A DNA stretch of 64,000 nt from Linyphia triangularis (lineage: Eukaryota > Arthropoda > Arachnida > Araneae > Linyphiidae): contig OZ021731.1 in assembly GCA_963978545.1 (NCBI GenBank), positions 28,244,593-28,308,592 of the forward strand, given 5' to 3'. Shown piece after piece: positions 42,951 through 55,332 of the stretch. The notes beneath the pieces were generated by a model that saw nothing but the letters and a program-made list of their open reading frames with translations, was not told where the DNA came from and searched no databases. Positions within the stretch are counted from its first letter, which is position 1. Every line of letters starts with the position of its first letter. The position numbers and the translations under genes are program-made.

Positions 42951-45784
42951 AAACATTGCGATTTGTCTATTCAAATTATTCTTGGCGGGCTTTGTTGCTT
43001 ACCAAATACTCTGCGTATTTTCTGCAAAATAGTGACGTATTTCTTTTAAAGTTCCATTTTATCTTATTTTATTTATTAACAGCGATAATACAGCTTAGAA
43101 AAGGCTTGTTTACATTTATATAAATCGGGAAATGCCAAGGTTTGAGTGTTTCCGTATAGTGATCGTCAAAACAAAAGTGGATATTTTGAGAAATGTCTCG
43201 TACGTTAATATTGTTGCACAAATTGTCTGTATATAGTGTAAATAGTGACGTATTATTTTAAAATTGTATTGTAATTTATTTTTATCTTATTTTAATTTAT
43301 TAACAGCGATTATACAGGTTAGAAAAAGGTGGCAACACCTAAAGCAGTCGAGACATTTCGGGACGTTTCTTTTTCGATGAATTGGCTGGAAATTTCGGGA
43401 ATGTTCTCACGTGCCTGCTAAATAAAGACCGGCGATCGGGAAAGTTTTCAGATTGGTTTCGGACTTCGATGTGAGCTGATCGCTTTGTTTACCTACTAGA
43501 GTGAACTTCTATAATCGCTGTATTCGAAGTTGTTCTTACTGAAGCTTGTGGGTGATTAAACTGCTGTCTGTGAATACATTTTGTGCCTTTGAAGAGTGAA
43601 TAAATAGTAGTTTTTATTTTAAAAACTGTGCCATCATTGCCTCAGCGGAAAAATTCATAACAATATAAATAATTTTGCGGCTTGAAATCTTCAATTAGTC
43701 GGTGAGCTTTTTACTTTGCCCTGAAAGAATTTCAGATTTGTTTATTTACTTTGTGTTCAATTTCGCGCGATTCGAAGTGTATCCAGCGAAGCTTCTGTTA
43801 AAGCCTTAGAGCAAGTACTATTGTTCCATTTTGCTAGTAAGTACACCTGCATTATTCATACTTTTATTATTGAAGAAGTATAAATTTATCTTTTAATATA
43901 TTAAGAGATTGTATATTTTATAAGCTACTGAAAATGAAATTGTAATTCCAATTATGATATGCTCAAATAGAAACTGAATATTGCTTATGACACAAATTGT
44001 ATTAAAATATTTAGAATATTGCTTCTGACACAAATTGTATTAAAATATTTAGTAAAATAAATTGCAATATCGATATCGAATGTCTGCTATAATTTGGTTA
44101 TGATCCGATTACCATACGATATAGCAATTTTTGCCGTATTCTGAACTCTGTTAAAAAGTATATAATAAATTTTAATAGTAATGTAATAATTTAATAATTT
44201 TAAATTTGGAATCTAAATGCATATATTCAAAATGAACAAGATGACATATAAATGGTTTCTAAGACATTCATCATTCATAAGGATACTCATTACTCAAAAA
44301 GTTATGAAAAAAGAATATGTGAAAGTTCTGTACAAAAATTTTGCAGGTGCAAAATTAACAAAACTTTTTATTTATTGTCTGTCCTTTAAGCTCATTAGTT
44401 TAAAGGTCTATTATATTGTTTTGTATGCAATGCTTGAAAATAAATGGAAGGAAAACAAATTGACTATTAATTTCATCAATTGTTATTTTATGATTCAATA
44501 ATTTATTTTAATGTTTTGACAACCAACATTGTTTTCAATTCTGTAATATAGTAGAAAAATTTATCACAGTTTTTTTCTAATTTTAAAATTAAAGTCATTG
44601 TTAGCTTTAAAAAAAAAAAAAAAAAAAAAAAAAATCCAAAAGTTAAAACGTCCTAAAAAGAATTGAAAACTCTTGGATAACCTTAACACTTTAGGGGCAT
44701 AGGTTGATTGGATTTAAATTTATTTGGTGCAAGGGCAACACGAACATTTGGATATAAGATTTCAAAAAATAAAATAGATCCATGTTACACAGAAATTTTA
44801 TTGTGTATGTAGCTATTGCACTGTTTTGGTGTGGTTCTAAAAAAGCCTCAAAATGCAGTACTGTGCTTTAAAAAGGTGAGATATTTTTAATCCCACCGTG
44901 CCTCAAAGAGCTAAAATATGCATTTGAATTAAATTAACATACTTGGCCCAATTTCCCGAACATCCATAAAAGAATTTCTATCTTATAAACATGGCAAATA
45001 AGTTAGATCCCGTAACCTAAATCTCTATTTTGCTTGATTTGACACATTTCCTTCCTCATATAAACAGTATAATTTCCAATAAAAATAACACCTTAATATC
45101 CTGACTTTGGAAGCAAGAATTGTACTCCAATAAAAAATAATTTGTTCCTGTATTAAAGTCGCTGATTGCAAGTGAAGAGCCAAAACTTCACCCATAATTA
45201 TCAATGCATGAAGCTATGGGGGAGGAACTACTTTTCTCCTTCGTATTCGCACACTCGCTAAAGGGTGCGATTCGGTTTCGGCTCGCTCAGTCAGCACCCG
45301 TATTCTTTAGCTCAGTGTGCGTTGTATTGTCGAACAGAGAGCAGCATCGCGTTAAAATCGTGGTAATCGCTGAGTTAGCACGGGTATTTCATAAACATCG
45401 TAGTGAGAAGGCAAGTATATTGGCGCCAGAACGGAATACTAATCATGGAATTTGACTAACAAGAATGCTGACTCTGCAAAGATCTCACACATCAAATTGG
45501 CGTGGGCCAGTTAACCATAATAAATTGTTGAATGATTTGGTTACAGAGGATTTTGAGATTTGGAAAGAAGAATTAATTTAACGTTGGTTCTAAAAAAGGA
45601 TTTCTATTGCATACATGTAAGTATTATCACATAGTTATATTATTATATATTTGCTATCACACTGTATGATATATGTATTTTGATGGTCATGAGGTACTAA
45701 GGCTCAAAAGTTAATGTGTTATAATAGCACGTTTTTCAGTTTTTTTTATTTTTTATATTTGAACATTTAAATTATTATTTTCAG
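42951..45784. other. upstream region of the Helitron-preamble exon
   Basis: 43028-43108 and 43240-43330 are a local direct duplication. 43370-43650 looks LTR-like (TAAATAAAGACC, later GTGAATAAATAG, end ATTCATAACA). 43737-43837 ends at a GTAAGT donor and resembles 19787-19885, so it may be a non-coding 5' exon. 45130-45616 is GC-richer and also ends in ATGTAAGTATT. Confidence 0.35.
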
Positions 45785-45788
45785 TCGA

Positions 45789-45998
45789 ATGCCACCGAAA
45801 AAATCTAACCTCAACAACGCGGGGAGCAGAGAGGCACGACGCAGTCGTGTTGAAAGAGCTCATCTGTCGGCAGAGCAAATCGCAACAAGAAATGCAGCTC
45901 AGAGAATCAGGACAGCAGAGCGTCGTGCACAACAATCTCAAGAACGTCTGCGACAAACTATTACGAGAACAGTTTTACAGCGAAACAATACTTCTTAC
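45789..45998 (+). CDS. Helitron preamble-like exon
   Basis: A 70-codon exon: MPPKKSNLNNAGSREARR, then HLSAEQIATRNAAQRIRTAERRAQQ, highly basic and helical. This resembles the repetitive basic preamble of Helitron and PIF1-like helicase proteins. An acceptor (ATTATTTTCAG) lies 4 bp before the ATG, implying an upstream non-coding exon; possible donors are near 43838 and 45617. It ends at GTAAGA (45999) in phase 0. No Rep or helicase domain follows, so it is either a decayed Helitron or a captured module. A related fragment is at 56330-56500. Confidence 0.55.
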
Positions 45999-46142
45999 GT
46001 AAGAAATCTATATAATTTTTCATAAATTTATTTCATTTTTGAAATTTGTATGACCTGAAATAAAGTGTTATTTTTTTTATGCACAAAAAATTTGATGAGG
46101 TAAAAATAAATATTTTTTTTTTTTTTGCAAAAAAGAAGCCGC

Positions 46143-46830
46143 AGGTTTGCACGTCCCCACTTGACGTCATCCAATCGGGCTAAAACTTGGTAGATAGATT
46201 CGACGTTGATACGATGCATTCTATCAAATTTTGAGGGCTGTCACCGTCAGTAAAAGGTCGCTATTATGGATTACTAATGAATCAACTTGCCGTCATCCAA
46301 TCGCTCTTGAAATAGTACTTAACCGATCATTGAAGAAACTCTTTCCTGTGGCTAACATTTTTTTTAATCAATAATAATAAAATTGTTTTAATCAGAAAAA
46401 ATAAAAGATGTTTGGATGTGAATGCACTAATTCACATTCTTTTTAATGAATAAATTTTGAAAAGTAGTTTACCGTAAGTTTTTTCCCCTGACAGCTGTGG
46501 GGTTATCGCTCTGGCCTCGCATGCCAAAGATGCCGGGTTCGAATCCTGGGTTAGGCTTGGGTGTTCGTTGTGGTTCGGAATCCACGTTAAGCTGTAGGTC
46601 CTGGCCTAATTAGCCGTCGTTGTGCATAAATATGGGTCGTTGAGCGTACAAACCAAATCAACCAAACCACATATTTTTATGATAGAGGTGTTTTTAATAT
46701 TTAAAATTAAGAAGCAGACAATAAGCACACGCTGGCAACCTAAACGGCGCTTTGTCAATGAATATAAAAATGTGCGATGCATATAAAGGATTTATATTAA
46801 AAACTTTTTTATGGATTATATTTTTACATT
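46143..46830 (+). repeat. repeat H, long copy, interrupted by SINE B
   Basis: GACGTCATCCAATCGGGC and GCCGTCATCCAATCGCTC units, then the GTAGTTTACCG block, resuming after the SINE with TATGATAGAGGTG. Confidence 0.6.
46492..46668 (+). mobile_element. tRNA-derived SINE B, best copy
   Basis: Head CTGTGGGGTTATCGCTCTGGC, B box GGTTCGAATCC, body TGTGGTTCGGAATCCACG, tail GGGTCGTTGAGCGTAC. Confidence 0.8.
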
Positions 46831-47319
46831 TGGAACATTGCCGTTGTTACAGTTGAACACAGAAGAAACATTTTAAATGACCTATACAAGTATATTAATT
46901 GCTTTTAGAAATAATTTATTTTGTTCCTTAAGAACGGAATGTTCTTTTTGAATATTCTGGGAAACTTCACAGACGTAAGCTGTATATTCAAAAGTGGAAG
47001 CTGATGTACAACCAATTGTTTTGACTAAGGAAGTTAAATAATTTCGCGAAAAAGAAATCTACTTGTTTGAATACGTATTTCTTCATCTTCAAGCTACTGG
47101 TCGATAAGATCAATGTTTGTGCCGTACATCTACGTCCTTCGCAGAAATAGCAAGGCGTGGAATATAATTCTCGATTCCAAAACGAAGCGACCGTGGACGA
47201 ATTCTTTCCCTGGTCGAATCGACCCAATTTCGTGGGCGAAGCGACCCAATAGGAAAGACAAGCTTTTTCAACCAATAGAAACGCTTCTCTTATAAGTTCT
47301 CGCATTTCGATACTGTGAA
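46831..47319. promoter_or_regulatory. 5' flank of the FLYWCH module
   Basis: Balanced composition from about 47090, with a TATA-like TTATAAG at about 47290. Probably promoter and 5' UTR. Confidence 0.35.
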
Positions 47320-47529
47320 ATGAGTTTCCGTCCTAGATCCATGGAGCTCTTCTCCACACGCAATGGCCGGCCGTGTCTGGACGGCTACCAGTACCGGCTT
47401 CAGAAGATGTGCGGGTCCAACATCAGGTGGCTGTGCTTGAAGGAGAAATGTAAAGGGAGTGTGACTTCCAAGCCAATGTTGTCAGCAGGAAGGATCATGT
47501 TTGTGTACGGAATGAGTGAAGGACGAAAA
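47320..47529 (+). CDS. degenerate FLYWCH-type zinc finger module
   Basis: ATG 47320 opens MSFRPRSMELFSTRNGRPCL, then GYQYRLQKMC, WLCLKEKC and KGSVTSK: the F, GY.Y, W.C and C positions of a FLYWCH finger, a DNA- or protein-binding fold related to Mutator transposase fingers. The expected C-terminal His pair is missing, so zinc binding is doubtful. A GTGAGG donor at 47530 would end it in phase 0; otherwise the frame runs to a stop at 47571. A TATA-like TTATAAG lies about 30 bp upstream. An inverted duplication begins about 70 bp after the stop and may have truncated it. Confidence 0.6.
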
Positions 47530-47639
47530 GTGAGGGAGGACTACAGGAAGAATGCTTGGCTGCTGTTCTGAGTCGCTTTCAGAAAAGAATAAGCTTCTCT
47601 CAGAGAAGGCGATTTCCGGGGCATCCAGAGGAATTTTTT

Positions 47640-48526
47640 TTAACACGCTTTTATTAGCTTCAGACGTATGTAACGGAATCTTTGAACATGATTTTGACAC
47701 CCTTCAAAACGTCGGATTAACTCGAAATTTGGAATACTTATTAAGGACCGATGACAATACAATAATTCAATAAGTTTGTTGCTTTATCGCAAGGATTAGC
47801 TCGTGTTGCCCTTGCGCCGTTAAATTCCAACCAACCAACCTTCTCCGGAATCGAACCCTGGTGTGTCGTTACAATCCCAGCAATCACAGAACCTATCATC
47901 GACAATTGATAAGGCAGACATTTGAAAGATTTGTCGTGGGAATGACGATTATACAAAGCGTGTTTTTTTCAGTCGCATTATCCTTACCAGGATCTTCAGG
48001 ATTAGTGATTTTTCATATTCAGAGACAAGGTAGTGTTTTGTGGCTAGTAATACGGCGTGTACTAAGGCACACACATGACTTAAATTTGAGACAAGCATGT
48101 GACTATTGGCAAGAACAACTGGAGAGTTTTGTACACTTAACTAAAAAAAATTTATAGTTTACAGAAAAAATAATTAATAGTTTAAAAAACTAAAAAACAC
48201 GCTTTAATAGAAAACCAAACTAAAAAGTAGAAAATAATTAATAGTTTAAAAAACTAAAAAACACGCTTTAATAGAAAAGTGAACTAAAAAGTAGAAAATA
48301 ATTTTAAATAAGTTTGAAATAAGAATAGAGTGATTAACAAGAAATATTTATTTTATCGTAAAAAAGCGTGGGGTGCTTGATGTCAATTGTTGTAAATATT
48401 TAATGACAGATATTGGTAAAAGTAGAGCCATTATGAAAATATCTTAAAAAGCACCCCACGCTTTTTTACTATAAAATAAATCTTGTTAATCACTCTATTC
48501 TTATTTCAAACTTATTTAAAATTATT
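47640..48526 (+). repeat. inverted duplication, right copy
   Basis: Reverse complement of 34104-35016, including the hairpin with GCACCCCACGCTTTTTTAC arms. It begins about 70 bp after the FLYWCH frame. Confidence 0.75.
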
Positions 48527-48660
48527 TATATTTCTGATAATATCTTGTGCCCCATACATTTTGATATTGCGACACAACTCAAAATTCTTCGTTGTTGAGA
48601 ACCCTTTATTTACTGACGGGGCTTATAAGTTCCGTCAGTTTCCTAATGGTACTTCGTTAA

Positions 48661-48915
48661 TTTAAACGCTTTTGAGACCCATTGGGTCTTTGAAATCTAC
48701 TTCTACGAAGTTCGTCCTTCAATTGTTGGGTGACATCACGTGCTTAGTTCTCTTTATTGTGCAAACACATGGGCGATTTTCTGTTTTGGCATTCTTGTAT
48801 AGCTGTCTATAGCAAGCTTCTAAAGAGAAATAAGCATGTGCTGCCATCTAACAGTTGAGGGACGAACTTCATAGATGTGGATTTCATGGTCCCAATGGGT
48901 CTCAAAGCGTTTAAA
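48661..48915. mobile_element. MITE with TTTAAACGC ends
   Basis: Inverted arms TTTAAACGCTTTTGAGACCC and GGGTCTCAAAGCGTTTAAA, 255 bp, directly abutting family E copy 5. Confidence 0.75.
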
Positions 48916-48923
48916 TCATTATA

Positions 48924-49583
48924 CACTGAGAGGCGACTGCAATTTTTGGACTCCATCGAACATCATGCTGAATTTTTTTTATAGAAATTGGAGAAAAGTG
49001 AGTAGATTACGAATCCACTGTTCTGCCGTGGCAAAAATGACCGAAACTGATCAAAAATCGACTTTTAATCAGTTGAACTAAATGCAATTGCCAAATGCGC
49101 CATAACTTGCCAAATAAGGAGCATTTCTTTTTATTTGGTAACCCTCACTCTTTAATTTTCAATTAAGAAGGTTGCAGACGATTCGGATGTGTGGCTATGG
49201 CTTACTTGCATCTTTCACAAATGAACCGAATTGGCAATAAACATTACGTTACTGATGACGTAACTGATGTCGCCAATTTGGCTTACTTTTAAAACATACA
49301 AGTTTTCCGAACCAGAGATCAGAAATCGTTTGCGCTTTTTCTCATTGAAAATCAAAATGCAGTGGGTTGCCAGACGAATAAGTTTGTTCTCTTTTTGGCA
49401 AATTATGACAGATTTGGCAATCGGATTTTAGTTCAACTCATTCCAAGTCGATTATTGATCAGTTTCGGCCATTTTTGCCACGGCAGACCAGTGGATTCGT
49501 AATCTACTCACTTTTCTCCAATTTCTATAAAAAATTCAGAATAATGTTTGATGGGGTCCAAAAATTGCAGTCTCCTCTCGGTC
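48924..49583. mobile_element. palindromic MITE family E, copy 5
   Basis: TA-flanked, left end CACTGAGAGGCGACTGCA. Opposite orientation to copies 2-4 by its internal asymmetry. Confidence 0.9.
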
Positions 49584-50020
49584 TAATATAGTATCTTGAG
49601 AAAACTGACAGAACTTGTGAGCATAGCCAGTAAATAAAAGGTTAAAATGTGTTCAGAATCACAGCCTGCATGGACTTCTTGTAACTGCATAAGTCAGTTT
49701 CAACTTGTAAACAATCTTGGGCCGTTCAGCCAGCTTTAACCCCTTGACATACAATGAAAATTGTCTGGTGCCGAAACATCACTTCAGGTTAGATCATGAT
49801 GCGACCCTAACCAGAACATAGGGTCAGCATTGATTTATTGTAAACAAATACTTAACTGATTTCCTGTCTTTTATCGTCTTCTGTCTTGAAATGAATCAAG
49901 AAAATGCAATATGGAGATGTTCTCATTCATAGTTTTCGGTTTGTGCAGTGAACATACTCGGATTATTTTAGAGATCAACGGACTACCCGCTTTCATTGCG
50001 TTTCTTTCTGTTTACTTATA

Positions 50021-50678
50021 CACTGAGAGGCGACTGCAATTTTTGGACCCCATCGAACATCATTCTGATTTTTTTTTATAGAAATTAGAGAAAAGTGAGT
50101 AGATTACGAATCCACTGGTCTGCCGTGGCAAACATGGCCGAAACTGGTCAAAAATCGACTTTTAATAAGTTGAACTAAATCCAATTGCCAAATGCGCCAT
50201 AATTTGCCAAATAATGAGCATTTTTTTTATTTGGTAATCCTCACTCTTTAATTATCAATTAAGAAGGTTGCAGACGATTCAGATATCTGGCGACGGTCTA
50301 CTTGCATCTATTAAAAGGGAGCCAAGTTGGCAAGAAACATTACTTCACGGATGACGTAACTGATGTCGCCAGTTTGGCTTACTTTTAAAAGATACACATT
50401 TTCCGAGCCAGAGATCAAAAATCGTTTGCGCTTTTTCTCATTGAAAATCAAAATGCAGGGTTGCCTGACGAAAAAGTTTGTTCTCTTTTTTGGCAAATTA
50501 TGACATATTTGGCAATTTGATTTTAATTCAACTCATTCCAAGTCGATTTTTGATCAGTTTCGGCCATTTTTGCCACGGCAGACCAGTGGATTCGTAATCT
50601 ACCCACTTTTCTCCAATTTTTATAAAAAATTCAGAACGATGTTCGATGAGGTCCAAAAATTGCAGTCGCCTCTCGGAC
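50021..50678. mobile_element. palindromic MITE family E, copy 6
   Basis: TA-flanked, ends CACTGAGAGGCGACTGCA and TGCAGTCGCCTCTCGGAC. Confidence 0.9.
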
Positions 50679-51365
50679 TATTATATGCCGATGCGATTTT
50701 TTTTTATCGCTATACTGTTTAGAGGGGGAAAGCATCTTCAACAATCTAAACAAAACAGCATCGATGCATGACCGAAACAGATAATCCAATAATATACTGC
50801 CCGGTGTTCACCGAAGACAGTTCTTGACGTTTCCGTCAAAGTCTACTGAGGCATATGAAATGAATGACGCCTCCGAGACGTCATTGTAGATCAAGGGGTT
50901 AAGTACCTACAGTCTGTGATTCAGTATACACTTGCATTCAGAATAAAAGGTTTGAGTCGTGTTGATTTTGTAAGGGTGCTATGTTTGATACCTAGAGAAA
51001 GGCCGTATAAAGAGTAATTGGTGGGATATGATATTAAAAATAATTGGTTGGGATGAAAAGCGAAGGTTTGTTGATTGACTCAAAATACAATAGATTCCGA
51101 AGGAATATTTTTTTTTAAGATAATTAGAGAAGTATTGTTTTAATTTTGTATATTGCAAACGAAAGAACGATTGGAAGTAAACTGATTATTTCCCCTTTAG
51201 AATTTTCAGCTCATAACTTTTGAACCTAAGGCTTAGAATTCCATGATTTATTAAACTCTCCTAGACAGCCACTTTGTTCTTCACCAGTACCAAACGCTGT
51301 AAAAGTTTCACGCCCCCCCCCCCCCTTCCCCCTTATCCTTCTCTCCCAAAGTTGACAGATTCTTT
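50679..51365. other. nothing coding recognised
   Basis: Mixed sequence with a poly-C tract (51313-51326). No exon or repeat family identified. Confidence 0.4.
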
Positions 51366-51378
51366 CCTATCAATCGGA

Positions 51379-51557
51379 GCCGACCAAACGGTATAGTGGT
51401 TAGCGTGCTAGCTTCTAGACCGTGAGGTTGCGGGTTCCGAGTCCCGTGTTAGGCATGGGTGTTTGTAAATGTATGTTGGCTTGTCTAATGACGAATGTTT
51501 CGGCGCATTATAGCCCTCGTGTTGCTGATGGCGCCAGATAATCTGAAAAACAACCAA
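51379..51557 (+). mobile_element. SINE A with TSD
   Basis: Full-length; duplication CCTATCAATCGGA at 51366-51378 and 51558-51570. Confidence 0.93.
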
Positions 51558-51879
51558 CCTATCAATCGGAATTCATTTGATGGGCGTGGTCTCTGGTGTC
51601 GCTCACCAATTGCACTGGATTTGATGATAGAGTACGGATAGACATCATTTTGTACTTTGGAATCTACATTAAGCAGTAGGTGTCTGCAACGAGTAGTGTC
51701 ATTCTCTTTCCGCCTCCCTTGTCGCCCCTCCTAATCCAACGCTCAAGTATTTATTTGGGGTTTCTTTTCTGGTACACTACATTATGAAGAACCCTACATC
51801 GTATTGAAAACCCACTTGCGCTTGAACACTAATTTCGCATCTAATTGGAGAGTTCAGTTAGCGTGTGTGCATTGTACAT

Positions 51880-54160
51880 TAGGGCGTGTCGAAAAAAACT
51901 TTTTTTGGAAATTCAAAATTTCAAGTTGATAAAAAGCTGTCACTATGCTCACATGTTTACCAAAAAAATTTTTTAGTTCAATCGAAAAATATTTAGGTCT
52001 CCCGGAATGGACCTGAAGTTTGATGTTTTTTGACAAAAACAAAGATTTTTAATTTTTTTTTTTTAAACCTAAATATAAAGCAAATTTTTATTATCAAGAA
52101 TAAAAATGTCGAGTTTATAATACTAATTAACAGTAATAAAAAAATTATATCTGCCATTTAATAATTAGGTCTCCCTGAATCTACATGAAAAACTTAACTT
52201 TTTTTACAAAATACGGATATTTTTCAATTTTCAACTCATTCTTTTGGTTAGTTTCAATTATTTTATTCATAGTCTAGGTATAGTAGTACAGCATTTTGAA
52301 ATATCGGGAATATCATTTTATGAAATGGCGTTTACTATACTCAAGTATTAATTCATATCATTTCTGCACGACTCCACGTTGGTTGGAGTCTCCAACCAAC
52401 AAAGACTCTAGGTTTGAGACATGAAGGTAATGTTATCGAAAATGATTCAATGTCACAGGGTTCGAATGATGAAAGTGTACATGATAGTAAAATTCTTCTA
52501 CCATGGAAAAGCCGGAAAGTTTAATTATTTCAGTGAAATAAGAACTGCCAGAAAATCTATTCTCTTTTTCTAGAGATTGTGACCGAAAAGCCAATTTCTA
52601 TTAGAGTAGAAGCTCTATTAGCAAGGTCTTGGTTATGATAGTGATGAATGAAATACTGAAGTCTCTAATTGATCAATTTCATTCTTCGTAAATATTTTAA
52701 AATAACCAATACAAGCAGTTGTTTGTTCATTTAAACGAATTGCCTCTTAGGAAAGTTATGATAATTCTCGATGTTCCAATTTATTAACGTACTTCTTTTA
52801 CTGTCCATTAAGAAAACGTCTAACAAGTTGTCGAGATTTACCATTTGTTCAATACAATAACATTGATAGGGTTTTTCCAAAATTTGATTTTTTTAAAGTT
52901 GAACACCGACCAGAAATATTGGAAAATATGTCAGGCTGTACTAGTAAGCAAATGCCCCCAAGGTTTAGCAAGCAGAAACCCTGGAAACATCTCCCATTCA
53001 AGATGATTAAAAATGACAAATCCAATTTCATGTATATGTATTGTTTCACTTGATCCAACTTCGAAGTTGAAAAAAATAGCCGAGTTTGTAATAAAAATTT
53101 ACACTCCCTTATGGGTTAAAATATAACGTCATGTAATGATGATATTATGTTTCGTACAGAGCCACTGTCTGGAGTTGCTTTTCCAGAATAGGTTGAATAT
53201 AATTTTTATACCAAAGATGCATGTTCTTATCGTTTATTTATGCGACCACATTTACAACTTACAATTTTTATACTTATTGCTTCATCATTTCGTTTAAATA
53301 AATAGAGTGAAAAATAGTTGAACTAATACCTTGATGATATTTCACCGTTTCACGGAAAACTTTCGATTTATCTATTACCACTGCCTGTTTTTCTTGTTTT
53401 ACAACATTTAAATTCCACGAAAGAGCACTTGCTGATTGAGCTTCTACTCTAATTGAGATTGGCTCTACGGTCACAATCTCTAGAAAAAGAGAATAGATTT
53501 TCTGGCAGTTCTTATTCACTGAAATAATTCAACTTTATAATAATTCCCATGGTAGAAGCATTTTACTATCATGTACACTTTCATCATTCGAACCCTGTGA
53601 CATTGAATCATTTTCGATAACGTTACCTTCATGTCTCAAACCTAGAGTCTTTGTTGGTTGGAGACTCCAACCAACGTGGAGTCGTGCAGAAATGATATGA
53701 ATTAATACTTGAGTTTAGTAAACGCCATTTCATAAAATGATATTTCAAAATGCTGTACTACTATACCTAGACTATGAATTAAATAATTGAAACTAAAAAA
53801 AAAAGGTTGAAAATTGAAAAATATCCGTATTTTGTAGAAAAGTTAAGTTTTTCATGTAGATTCAGGGAGACCTAATTATTAAATGGCAGATATAATTTTT
53901 GTATTACTGTTAATTAGTATTATAAACTCGACATTTTTATTCTTGAAAATAAAAATTTGCTTCATATTTATGTTTAAAAAAAAAAAAAAAAAATCTTTGT
54001 TTTTGTCTAAAAAAAACATCCAACTTCAGGTCCATTCCGGGAGACCTAAATATTTTTCGATTGAACTAAATTTTTTTTGGTGAACATGTGAGCATAGTGA
54101 CAACTTTTTATCAACTTGAAATTTTGAATTTCCCAAAAAAGTTTTTTTCGATACGCCCTA
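51880..54160. mobile_element. 2.3 kb element with ~0.7 kb inverted arms, TAGGG ends
   Basis: Ends TAGGGCGTGTCGAAAAAAAC and its near complement, flanked by the perfect 8-bp duplication TTGTACAT (51872-51879, 54161-54168). The arms run to about 52620 and from about 53430. The ~800-bp centre has only broken short frames. hAT- or P-type by duplication length. Confidence 0.85.
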
Positions 54161-54168
54161 TTGTACAT

Positions 54169-55119
54169 GTAGGCTATTAATACCAAGTAAGAACATATAT
54201 ACAGGGTTTACGCGCATATGAAAAGTCAGGAAATGTCAGGATGGAAAGTCAGGAATTTGGACATTGGGTTAATTTTGTCATGGAAAGTCATGATTTTGTG
54301 CAAAAAAATTACTGTAAGTCATGGAAAAACAGTGAATTTCATGGATTCCAAACATTTTAAGTAAAATCAATTAACTTTGACGTCATAAACGCTATGATCG
54401 CTTTCCAGCTCATCAAAAATTCATCTATGTTTTTATTTACGTTGACAGAAACAACAGTCATAGTTAAAAACTGCAGCTGATGAAAACATTTCTGAACTCC
54501 AAATTTGTGACATCAAAAATTCCAAATTTGAAAATTTATTTTGGAACTGAAATGAACAGTTTTGATGAGTTGTGTTTTCATTTTTTTTTTTTTTTTTTTG
54601 TAAACAAAAATTTCCGTCTTCTTTCTTCTGGTTTGCAATATTGATATCGAAACATTTGATTTTTGATGATATAATTTATTATTATTGACTTATTCTTTCT
54701 TCAAATATTTCTTTATTGTTAAAGATTGATTAGCTTTTTTGACACTGAAATATCAAAGAATGGAAAATTATTTTTCCCTTTTTCTTCTGATTTGGAAGTA
54801 ACTGAAACAAGGATTTTTTTTTTTACTTAATTTAAGATAAAACTTTATAAAAAAATCATGTTATGGGACACCGATTTACTTACTATGTTCGTGGTAGTAA
54901 AATTCATATAGGTTATTATTTTTTTTTATTTGATTTCTTGAATGGGTAGAAAGTTTTAAACTTTTTTTGCAACTCTGGTCATACATCTTTGTTTTTATTC
55001 TAAAATTTGATTTCTTAAGAAGAAACAATGCATAAAGAACTGTAATTTACATTCTACACAATCACGGCTATATTCTTGAATTTCGAAACATGTAATTTTC
55101 TTGTAGATGATTTACCGAC
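54169..55119. other. AT-rich, hAT-like remnant, no gene
   Basis: 54200-54330 has GGAAAGTCAGGAA-type repeats similar to 39010-39080; T tracts around 54580. Nothing else recognised. Confidence 0.35.
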
Positions 55120-55332
55120 ATGCTTAACCAAACTATTATTTTGATAGATAAATCAACTTCACCTCTTGCTGAAAACAGTTACGACCTCGAAGCCGAACAT
55201 TATCCTATATTTCACGAACTCAGCTCGTACCCATATAATCCACTCACCCACATGGACGCACGAAAATCTCTGCAACAACAAAATCGCCTTCGAATTCAAT
55301 GCAGGAGGAATTGCCCCTATTTTTCAGTCACG
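55120..55332 (+). CDS. unrecognised ORF, possible exon
   Basis: An ORF starting MLNQTIILIDK with an internal better-context ATG (MDARKSLQQQNR) and a basic, cysteine-containing end (RIQCRRNCPYF). It meets GTAAAA, a weak donor, in phase 0 like the other modules. No known domain was recognised, and the base composition is more balanced than the flanks. It could be a short module exon or chance. Confidence 0.25.

Noticed and set aside
47861..48157. 98-codon frame in the inverted duplication, with a hydrophobic stretch
   Set aside because: It lies in repetitive DNA, overlaps SINE-like sequence and is only partly open in the other copy; no domain recognised.
53274..53519. 81-codon minus-strand frame as a transposase fragment
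   Set aside because: It spans the inner edge of an inverted arm, is disrupted in the other arm, and shows no recognisable transposase motif.
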